Below, piece after piece: positions 5,665-13,500 of a stretch of 21,520 nt of DNA. The notes beneath the pieces are model-generated. The model saw nothing but the letters and a program-made list of their open reading frames with translations, ran no database searches and was not told the origin of the DNA. Position 1 is the stretch's first letter. Every line of letters starts with the position of its first letter. The stretch lies in contig JAVVEH010000060.1 in the NCBI GenBank assembly GCA_032251435.1, positions 1 through 21,520 on the forward strand. The letters are read 5' to 3'. A program made the translations under genes and the position numbers. The DNA comes from JAVVEH01 sp032251435. Lineage in GTDB: Bacteria; Verrucomicrobiota; Lentisphaeria; Oligosphaerales; MVZH01.

Positions 5665-7677
5665 ATGAAGACATTCACAGTCAAATCGGTGCTGTTCGCG
5701 CTTCTGGGCATGTGCCTGGTGTGCGCCTTTCCCCCCTTTGCGCGGAGCGTTTTGGGCGCGCATGGCGCGATCAGCGGCTACCTGCCGGTGATTCCCGTTT
5801 TCTTTGTTGTCCTCCTCTCTTTTTTCTGGAACATGACTGTCGGTAGAGGGTGCAGGCGATTGGCATTGAGCACGCGGGAACTGGCTCTGGTCGTCTGTCT
5901 GATGCTGGTTGTCGCCTGGATTCCCGCCATGCAAAGTTCCCTGGTGCGGCATCTGGTGCTGCCCCGGTATGAGGAAACAACCACCAATGCCAGCTGGAAG
6001 GACGCGGAGCTGACCGAACGGTTGCCGGCGGCGCTTTTTCCGGCGGGTGAAAGCGGGGAAAGCATTGGTGAAAGAGTGCATTTCGGGTTCATCCAGGGCG
6101 GGCTGCCGGTTGCGGAAACGCCCTATGGCGCCTGGCTGGGGCCGCTCCTGCACTGGCTGCCGCTGCTGGTGCTGCTGACCCTGGTGCTCATCGCTCTGAC
6201 TTTTCTGGTGCATCGGCAGTGGAGTGTCCATGAGCAGTTGCCCTATCCGCTGGCCTCGGTGGTGAACGCCCTGATTCGTCAGGACGACCAGCGCCCCGGC
6301 GGAACCCTCTACCGGAACCGGCTCTTCTGGTATGGCTGCCTGTTTGTCTTCGGCTATCATCTGCTGCGCTATCTCAATGCCTGGTTTCCCAGCCAGATCC
6401 CGAAGATCACGCCGGAATATGTCCTCGAGTGGTTCAAACTTTTTCCCATCATGGGCGCCGACCGGTCCAATGCGGTCTTCTTTGTGGTGCACTGGATGCC
6501 CATCAGTTTCGCCATCATCGGCATCGCCTATTTTGTGCCGGCCGATGTCAGCCTGTCCATGGGGTTGACGGCTCCCCTGGGGACCCTCCTCGGCATCCAG
6601 TATTATGTGGCGACCGGCAATCCGGTGTCGTCAACCGGCCTGGAGGTCATCCGTTCCGGGGGATTCATCGCTTTCGGCATCATTCTCGTCTACACCGGCC
6701 GGGCCTACTACTTCCCGGTGCTGGCCAAGGCCCTGATGCCGTGGCGGCGGACGTCGAAAGATCCGACCGCCGTTTGGGCCGCCCGGGTCTTCCTGGTCGG
6801 CTATGTCCTGCTGATTGCCGTGGTTGCCGCCATGGGGGTCGATCTGCTGGTCGCCTGGGTTGTGGTGACCTTTGCGCTGCTGATTTTTCTGGTTGTGACC
6901 CGGCTGGTCTGCGAGACCGGACTGCCGTCGTTCGCGCCGTCCTGGTCGCTGCAGGCACTGCTGCCGGGTCTGTTCGGCACCGGCGCCATCGGGGCGGCGC
7001 CCCTGGTCTTTATCACGCTTCTGGGGCGCACCATCGTCGCCGCCGAATCCACCAACCTGTTCATGCCCTACATGGCCACCAGCTTGAAAGTGCTCGACGA
7101 CAATCAAGTCAGCCCGCGCCGTTTCGCCGTGGCTGCGAAGGTCGCAATAGGCCTGGCTCTGGTGGCGGGATTCGTGGCGGTTCTCGCCATTTCCTATGCC
7201 AACGGCGAAGGCAACCTCTCAAAGGGCGAGCGTGGCGAACTGGGCAAGACCGTTCATGAAATCCTGAATCTGAAAGACACCGGACAACTGGCGGCGGCCG
7301 AAGCCGCCCACGGTTTCGGCAAGCTGTCGCTGCTGCGCCCGGACGGCAGCATGGTGCGCCTGGTGCTTGTGGGCATGGGGGCGGTCCTGGCCACCTATCT
7401 GCTTCGCTTCCGGTTTGCCAAATGGCCCCTGCATCCACTGTTTTTCGTTGTCCTGGGATCCAATGCCGGGCGTTTCACCTGGTTCTGCTTTCTTCTGGGC
7501 TGGGGCATCAAATGCCTGGTTGTCAAATTCGGCGGCGGGCGCGGATACCGCACCCTCAAGCCGCTGTTCATCGGTTTGATTGTCGGGGAATCGCTCATTC
7601 TCGGCCTGACGTTTGTGGTCGGAACGATCTATTATCTGCGCACGGGGAACCAACCAGTGGGGATTGGAATGTTCTGA
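5665..7677 (+). CDS. OPT-like polytopic membrane protein (peptide transporter family), copy 1
   Basis: This 670-aa protein has about a dozen or more hydrophobic segments from near residue 6 to 658. It resembles the long membrane proteins of planctomycetes and relatives annotated as peptide transporters or DUF6785-type. Residues near 188-193 (HEQLPYPLASV) recall the L-P-[YF]-P motif of OPT oligopeptide/siderophore transporters, and LVCETGLPSFAPSW lies near 415. I start at the second in-frame ATG (5665), because it places MKTFTVKSVLFALLGM directly at the first membrane helix; the upstream ATG at 5611 adds 18 polar residues. Its stop overlaps the next gene's ATG (ATGA at 7677), so translation is probably coupled. 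A related protein is encoded at 15286. Substrate unknown; a peptide is inferred only from family. Confidence 0.75.
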   Translation: MKTFTVKSVLFALLGMCLVCAFPPFARSVLGAHGAISGYLPVIPVFFVVLLSFFWNMTVGRGCRRLALSTRELALVVCLMLVVAWIPAMQSSLVRHLVLPRYEETTTNASWKDAELTERLPAALFPAGESGESIGERVHFGFIQGGLPVAETPYGAWLGPLLHWLPLLVLLTLVLIALTFLVHRQWSVHEQLPYPLASVVNALIRQDDQRPGGTLYRNRLFWYGCLFVFGYHLLRYLNAWFPSQIPKITPEYVLEWFKLFPIMGADRSNAVFFVVHWMPISFAIIGIAYFVPADVSLSMGLTAPLGTLLGIQYYVATGNPVSSTGLEVIRSGGFIAFGIILVYTGRAYYFPVLAKALMPWRRTSKDPTAVWAARVFLVGYVLLIAVVAAMGVDLLVAWVVVTFALLIFLVVTRLVCETGLPSFAPSWSLQALLPGLFGTGAIGAAPLVFITLLGRTIVAAESTNLFMPYMATSLKVLDDNQVSPRRFAVAAKVAIGLALVAGFVAVLAISYANGEGNLSKGERGELGKTVHEILNLKDTGQLAAAEAAHGFGKLSLLRPDGSMVRLVLVGMGAVLATYLLRFRFAKWPLHPLFFVVLGSNAGRFTWFCFLLGWGIKCLVVKFGGGRGYRTLKPLFIGLIVGESLILGLTFVVGTIYYLRTGNQPVGIGMF

Positions 7678-9266
7678 TGAATCCACGTTCCGACATTGAT
7701 GTCCGCCCTCAGGTTCAGCTTTCGTTGAAGAAGTCTTTGCGCTTCTGCCTGAAAGGGATTGCCTACCGCCTGTTCCGCTCGTCCCTCACGCTGTCGGTGG
7801 TGGTGGTGGCGGTGGCCTTTTTCATGGTGCTGCTCAGCGAAAGCGTCATTGTGCAATCGGTGGGCCGGGGGGTTCACGGGCAGGTTCTCGAAATGCGCGA
7901 AGCGGACATGTTGCTTTCCCATCTGTTCCATCCCCATTCCACCGGTGCGTTGTCAGCCAAGCTGGCCGAAGCGTATGACCATGCGGGACAACTACAGGCC
8001 GTTTCGGGTGGACCGGGCGGGAAGAAACTCGAACGTCCAACGTCCAACGTCCAATCCGCCTTCGCCCTGCGTGGCTACGGCGAGACAGGCAGTTCAACGT
8101 CGAAGTTGCAGGAGGTGTCGCGCGTGACCGGCCTGGACGCGGACGCGGTGGAATCCCTCGCCAGAGCCTGCGAACTGGAACAGCGGTACCTGCGTTTCTT
8201 TGCCGGTCTTGCCCTGGGCAAGCGGGTGATTCTGGTCGAAAAAAACAAGGGGCGCGATGTCTTTGCGTATCTGCGCGACGCGCGGACATGGGAACAGTTT
8301 CTTGCCGACCTGGCAAAGATGCGTTCAACACGCCTGCCGACGGATACCGGGACGCTGCGCCGCTTTCTGGACAGCTATCCCGCCACCCTCGATGCGCTTC
8401 AGGATCTGCGGAAACGATGGTTGAAAAGCACGGCGGCGATGCAGGCGGAGCTGGATGCCGTGACCGGCGGTAAAGATCTGGCCGCCTGGATGGCGGCGTC
8501 CAGCGACGAAAAGGTCGAACACTGGCGGCAGACGGTGACCGCCCATGGGTTTTCGCTGGATGCCGGAACCATGGGGCGAGTCCGCGAAAGCCTGACGGTC
8601 ACGGCCTGGGAAACCGAAATTTCGCGCCTGCTTCAGACACCCGAAAACCGGGCGGAATGGAAACGGATTTTCCTGACGACGCCGGTGCTGGAGGACAAGC
8701 TGATGATGTTGACGGACGACCGCGCCGGAAAGATCCTCGGAGACGCTTTTGATGCCGCCCGGCGCGCGGCCGTCAGCCAGCGTTATGCCCGCCGAAAGCA
8801 TCTGCGGGAGCTGGTGGCGGCGTTGCCCCTCAGGAAACCGGGCGTCCCGGAACCGCGCTTTCTGGATGGCAAGCAGATGTTTCTGGTCACCATCTCCTTT
8901 CTCGTCTGCATGGTGGGCATCGCCAATGCCATGCTGATGGCGATCACCGAACGCTTCCGTGAGATTGCCACCATGAAATGTCTGGGCGCCACCGACAGCT
9001 TCATTCTCAAGCAGTTTCTGATCGAAGCGGCCATCCAGGGCATTGTCGGCGGCAGCCTGGGCATGCTGATCGGGCTGCTGATTACGATGATTAAAGGGGT
9101 GGCGACCCTGGGCGGAACTGTTTTCACATTCTTCCCCGGCCTGCCGGTGGTATGGTGCGGTCTGTTCACAGTGGCGGTCGGGGTGCTTCTGGCCATGTTC
9201 GCTTCCATCTATCCTTCATGGGCCGCCGCCCGCATGGCCCCCATGGAAGCCATGCGCGTGGAGTAG
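7677..9266 (+). CDS. FtsX/MacB-type ABC transporter permease
   Basis: This 529-aa protein has the four-helix FtsX topology. One N-terminal membrane helix (LTLSVVVVAVAFFMVLL, about residues 38-58) precedes a long extracytoplasmic domain of some 340 residues. Three C-terminal helices then follow, starting at VTISFLVCMVGIANAMLMAI. The cytoplasmic motif ITERFREIATMKCLGATD and the ending PSWAAARMAPMEAMRVE are classic for MacB/LolC-like permeases. The start is the ATG overlapping the previous stop. Residues about 119-145 (beginning LERPTSNVQSAF) are encoded by a known-style repeat (ACGTCCA tripled) and look like an in-frame insertion. It probably pairs with the ATPase at 9552. MacB-like proteins use ATP for work across the envelope rather than passing substrate through the membrane. 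Confidence 0.88.
   Translation: MNPRSDIDVRPQVQLSLKKSLRFCLKGIAYRLFRSSLTLSVVVVAVAFFMVLLSESVIVQSVGRGVHGQVLEMREADMLLSHLFHPHSTGALSAKLAEAYDHAGQLQAVSGGPGGKKLERPTSNVQSAFALRGYGETGSSTSKLQEVSRVTGLDADAVESLARACELEQRYLRFFAGLALGKRVILVEKNKGRDVFAYLRDARTWEQFLADLAKMRSTRLPTDTGTLRRFLDSYPATLDALQDLRKRWLKSTAAMQAELDAVTGGKDLAAWMAASSDEKVEHWRQTVTAHGFSLDAGTMGRVRESLTVTAWETEISRLLQTPENRAEWKRIFLTTPVLEDKLMMLTDDRAGKILGDAFDAARRAAVSQRYARRKHLRELVAALPLRKPGVPEPRFLDGKQMFLVTISFLVCMVGIANAMLMAITERFREIATMKCLGATDSFILKQFLIEAAIQGIVGGSLGMLIGLLITMIKGVATLGGTVFTFFPGLPVVWCGLFTVAVGVLLAMFASIYPSWAAARMAPMEAMRVE
8028..8110 (+). repeat. ACGTCCA word repeat inside the permease gene
   Basis: AACGTCCAACGTCCAACGTCC at about 8033-8052 is a 7-bp word in three copies, followed by TCCGCCTTCGCCCTGC and CTACGGCGAGACAGGC. 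Soon after comes TTCAACGTCGAAG, partly complementary to the first words. The composition is that of an intergenic word-repeat, yet it keeps the permease frame open. Confidence 0.65.
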
Positions 9267-9293
9267 CGGGGAAAATGCTGAAAAACTGAAAGG

Positions 9294-9321
9294 CCGGGGG
9301 AGAGCCCCGGGAATCTTTTTT
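9294..9321 (+). terminator. Terminator-like hairpin after the first permease
   Basis: CCGGGG-GAGAG-CCCCGG gives a strong 6-bp GC stem at 9294-9310, followed shortly by a six-T run (9316-9321). This would be a reasonable intrinsic terminator or attenuator between the permease and its ATPase. It sits in a stretch with GAAAATGCTGAAAAACTG words, so it may belong to a repeat. Confidence 0.45.
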
Positions 9322-9330
9322 ACCCTCTCT

Positions 9331-9355
9331 CCCTTGGCGACTGAGTCGCCGAGGG
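9331..9355. repeat. Stable GC-rich hairpin
   Basis: CCCTTGGCGAC and GTCGCCGAGGG pair over 11 bp (one G-T) around a TGA loop. It follows the terminator-like hairpin and precedes AAAAGGCTAAAAGGCTG words, another short-word repeat. Confidence 0.6.
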
Positions 9356-9399
9356 AAAAGGCTAAAAGGCTGAAATCAAGAACGAAGAACTTATTCCAA

Positions 9400-9544
9400 T
9401 TTGTTTTCAAGATGATTGAATCGATTAAGGCTAATGATTAGGGCAAACGATTAAGGTTGTGCGGTTTTTCCCTAATCATTCGCCCTAATCATTCGCCTTA
9501 ATCGCGATCACTTTGATTGCGAAACGGAATTAGAACGAAGAACC
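9400..9544 (+). repeat. ATTAAGG hairpin family, copy B
   Basis: This is the longer of two near full-length copies (the other is 991-1124). CGATTAAGGCTAATGATTAG on the left is nearly complementary to CCCTAATCATTCGCCTTAATCG on the right, giving a hairpin of about 20 bp with internal repeats. It contains one more CCCTAATCATTCG unit than copy A. It ends just before the ATPase gene, the same position relative to a start codon as copy A. Confidence 0.8.
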
Positions 9545-9551
9545 AGCAGAC

Positions 9552-10316
9552 ATGCCGTTTGACGAACAACAATATGGCAAGGGCAAAGATGTGGTCGTCC
9601 GGGCCGTCGGGGTGGAGAAACTCTACCAGCGCGGTTCGGAGACGGTCCATGCCCTGCGCGGTGTCAGCCTGAAGGTCTACCGGGGGGAATATGTCTGCGT
9701 GATGGGACCGTCAGGCTCCGGCAAGAGCACGTTTTTCAACATGGTGGGCGGTTTGGACTCGCCGACCCGCGGACGGGTGTTCATGGATGCCGTGGACATG
9801 GCCCAGCTCAATGCGAACGAACTGGCCTTTCTGCGCTGCCGCAAGGTGGGTTACGTGTTCCAGGCCTACAATCTGAACAGTGTGATGACGGCGTTGGACA
9901 ACGTCATGCTGCCCATGGTGTTCGCCGGGATGCATTCGGATGACGCGCGCGAACGCGGATTCCAGTTGCTGGAGCGGGTGGGACTGCAGGAGCGCTGGAA
10001 CCACCGGCCCAAAGAGATGTCCGGTGGTCAGCAGCAGCGGGTGGCCATCGCCCGGGCCCTGGCCAACGCGCCATCCCTGCTGCTGTGCGACGAACCGACC
10101 GCCAACCTGGATATCAAGACCGGACGGGAAATCCATCATCTGCTCAATGAATTGAACAAGGACGACGGTGTCACCATCATCTGCGCCACCCATGACTACA
10201 ATATGCTGGCCGTCTGCGACCGCATCATCTGGATCGAGGACGGACAAGTCGACCGCATTGAACTGGCCAGCGAACTTGACATCAGAAAAGCAAGCCTGGG
10301 GGACGAGGATGAGTGA
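9552..10316 (+). CDS. ABC transporter ATP-binding protein (MacB/LolD-type), copy 1
   Basis: This 254-aa nucleotide-binding domain has a complete motif set: Walker A GPSGSGKST at 52-60, Q-loop Gln104 in YVFQAYNLN, signature SGGQQQR at 147-153, Walker B LLLCDEP with catalytic Glu171, and switch His204 in ATHD. The sequence MVGGLDSPTRG after Walker A is typical of the LolD/MacB/FtsE subfamily that energises FtsX permeases. It most likely serves the permease ending at 9266, the giant permease starting at 10524, or both. It is clearly paralogous to the ATPase at 17441. The gap from the permease (285 bp) is filled by hairpins and repeats, so its level may be set separately. No strong ribosome-binding site is seen. 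Confidence 0.93.
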   Translation: MPFDEQQYGKGKDVVVRAVGVEKLYQRGSETVHALRGVSLKVYRGEYVCVMGPSGSGKSTFFNMVGGLDSPTRGRVFMDAVDMAQLNANELAFLRCRKVGYVFQAYNLNSVMTALDNVMLPMVFAGMHSDDARERGFQLLERVGLQERWNHRPKEMSGGQQQRVAIARALANAPSLLLCDEPTANLDIKTGREIHHLLNELNKDDGVTIICATHDYNMLAVCDRIIWIEDGQVDRIELASELDIRKASLGDEDE

Positions 10317-10530
10317 TGTGAGAAAAATACAACCGTCCAATAGGACGGCTAAACAACTTTGTCCTGAACTTTGTCCCGAACCAAATTCGGAATGGATTTA
10401 GGTTCTGGACAAGGTTCTGGACAAGGCGCGAGACACCACCCCGCCACTGCGGGGCGGAGGCCACCCCGAAGGGTGGCAGTGACCAAAGGGAACGACAAGG
10501 TGCGAGACAAGGTGCGTGACAACATGCGGG
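10317..10530. repeat. GACAAGGTGCGAGACAAGGT word region with hairpins
   Basis: The stretch between the ATPase and the giant permease carries TTCTGGACAAGG twice and ACAAGGTGCG(A/T)GACAA words later. Between them are several perfect short hairpins: CCGTCC-AATA-GGACGG (10333-10348), CCGAA-CCAAA-TTCGG (10376-10390), CCCCGC-CACT-GCGGGG (10439-10454) and CCACCC-CGAA-GGGTGG (10461-10476, a CGAA tetraloop). The GTGCGAGACAAGG word is shared with 893-959. The words run into the first codons of the next gene. Confidence 0.75.
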
Positions 10531-13500
10531 ACGAGGTTTGGAACCAGGGACGAAGGGAGGGGGGCCTGGCGGTCTGCCTCGCTTTGGTGATTTGCGGGAT
10601 GTTCTGGGCAGTACCGTCCCGGGCCGGTGAAGTCTATCGTTCGGTCTTCGCCGAACTGACGCGGCACGAACATCGCCTGCCGGGAAGCGACGCCTATCAG
10701 GCATCGCTCGAGTGCCTGGAAAGGGCTCTACGGGCGGCGGGCTTGGAAACCCACCGGCAGACGTTTGACACCCTGGCACCCGAAACCCGCGAGTGCCGGC
10801 TGGTGGTGGACGGCGAGCCCGTTCAGCCGGTGTACGCCCTGGGTCCCAACGGCATCGCCAACAACACACTGGGGGACAAGGAGCTGCGCGGCCCCATCGT
10901 CTGGCTGGGGAATGGCACCCTGGAGGAGATGAAGGGCAGACCGGTCGCAGGATCGATCGCCGTCCTGCGCTTTGCTTCGCCAAATATGCTGCAGGTCTTC
11001 AGCCAGGGCGCCCGGGCAATCATTTTTGTCGGCAATGGCCGCGAGACGCAGTGGCAGGCGCGCGAACAGTTCACCGAACTGGATGTGGAGCTGCCCCGGC
11101 TGTTCATCCACGAAGACGCGGCCCGGCAATTTGGCTTGCTGGATGACCGGGGTCAGCGCCAGGCAAGCCTATCGCTGACGACGGTCTGGAAGGATGTCCA
11201 GGGGGTCAACCTGTGGGCTGAAATTCCCGGAGAAGCGGGGGCCTCCTTCGCTTTTGGCACGGAGGAGGCGATGGTTCTGTCGGCCATTTTTGACACGTTC
11301 GGCACCGTTCCCGAGCAGTCCCCCGGGGAGCGTGCGGCCGCGAACTGCGCGCTGCTGGCGGAGGTGGCGGCCGACCTGGCCCGCCGACCGTTGAAACGCA
11401 GCGTGTTTGTGGTGTTTCTGGGCAGCCACTATGCGGGTCAGGACGGGGCCCGCATGTTTTATTACGCCTTGCGCCGCGGCAGTGCCGAACTGGCCGACCG
11501 GGAGAACGGCTATCGTGAAGCGCTCGAAGACGCCAGCCAGCAGCTCGCGGCCCTGTCGGCGGAGGATTTCTTCGGGGAGGAGCATCCGGGGCGGGACAAG
11601 GTGGCCCGCTCCCTGGACAAACGCCTCACCGGCAAAGTCAGCACCCTGAACTACGAATTGCGCAACCTGCGGATTCAACTGGCGGGTTATCGGCGGCGCG
11701 AGACACTGCTCCCCGCCGACCAGGCAGCCGTCAAGCAGCTTGAAACTGACGAAGCGCGCCTGACCACACAGCGGACGGATCTCAACAACCTGCGGCGCCA
11801 GCTTTATGAGCAGTCCATCACGGACAAAGACGGATTTGCGGCGATCGCGGCGGAAGAACACGCGACTGTCCGGCGCCAGGTCTCCGATCTGGAGAATCTG
11901 CTTCTCCATAACCGGGCCCATCGGGAATTGGCGGATGCCGTCGGCGGCAAGCGCATCATGGGCCATTACGATTTCGATTTTGCCGAAGCGGATGAGGACT
12001 GGACACTGACCATTGACGGGATTGGCTCGCAGATGTTCTACCACAGCCGTAAAGGCAAATGGGCGGAAGTGAAGATCGGCGATTTTGTCAAGCACATGCG
12101 GGTGTTGTCGGCGCTTGCCGAAAAGGACGATCTATCCCTGTTCACCAAGCCTGCGGACGCCCTGCTGTTTCCCGGCCGCTTTTGTGTGCCGTCGATCCGC
12201 TCGGTGCCCTCGCGGGTGGCGCACGCCCTGCAGATTTACGGGTACCAGATGGTAACGGTCGGCAATTCCCTGGACGGGGACGCCCTGCCGTACCGCCAGT
12301 CGGTGGATCTCGAGGGACTTTCGCCGCAACTGGCCTCGTTCTGCGCGGATCTGGGCAACGATGCCTCGCTGTCGATCTCGTGTCCTCTGGCCAAGCCCAA
12401 GTTCCACAATGACACGGTCATGCACTTCCGCGGCGAGGGCGGCTTCCGGTATCTGTATTTTGCCCGGGGGTCCACGGATATCGCCGGGGTTCCTGAAAAC
12501 GGGATCACCTGCACAGCCCCCAGAAGATCGCAGGACGTTCCCTACGTTGCCGGGCACAGTTATTCGTTCGCATCAAGGATCCGGGCCTCGGGACATATTT
12601 TTATACCCCTTCTTTACAACAATGCGCAGATGCGTCCTCTGGGATTCGACGATTCGGGGGTGCTGGAGCTGTTCCCCTCCGCAGACGGCTGGGGGACAAC
12701 GCGGCTGTATTATGGCCATGGGGGGCTTCTCAATCTGCCCTTTATTCCCGGAAAATACGGCGGCTTCGCGGGCACGCTGGCCAATGGCATGACCGATTCG
12801 CAGCTGCGCAATCTGTACCTGGTGCCCGGCAAGAACACCGTGGCATTCCGGGGGGCGGCCCAGGGCGCCTTCAAAGCCTTTGAAAAGGATGGTCTGCTGC
12901 TGCTTGGATCCACCCCGGAAAACCCGCAGGGCCAAGGGTTGCCTCTGGTCGATCCGCCGCTGTACACACTCAACGTGCTGCGCCAGACCGCCCACGACTA
13001 TCTGACCATCAACGAACAGCGCCTCCAGGTGCTGCGGGACAAAGCCATTGTCAACGACTCCCTGGAAGGACTTCAGGCCGACGCCTTCGAGCACTGGGAA
13101 GCGGCCGCCGATGCCCGGGCCGATCATGATATTCCCGCCGCCGTCGCCCACGAAGTTCTGGCGGCGAGCATGGCCGGACGGGTGGCCACCCCGCTGCGCG
13201 AAGTCACCAACGATATGGTCCGGGCCGTGGTGCTGCTGCTTCTGCTGACGATTCCCTTCGCGTTTGTCATGGAGCGCCTGATCTTCAGCGCCACCAGCAT
13301 CTATCGCCAGGTGATCGGATTCGGAACCTTTTTCGTCGGCACCTTCGCGCTGCTTTACATGGTTCATCCGGCGTTCTCCATTGCCTCCGCGCCGGTGATT
13401 ATCTTTCTGGCTTTTGTGATCATTCTCCTGAGCGTCGTGGTCATGGCGATTGTCATGTCCAAATTCAAGAAGGAGCTGCGGGCCATGCAGGGGTTGAGTT

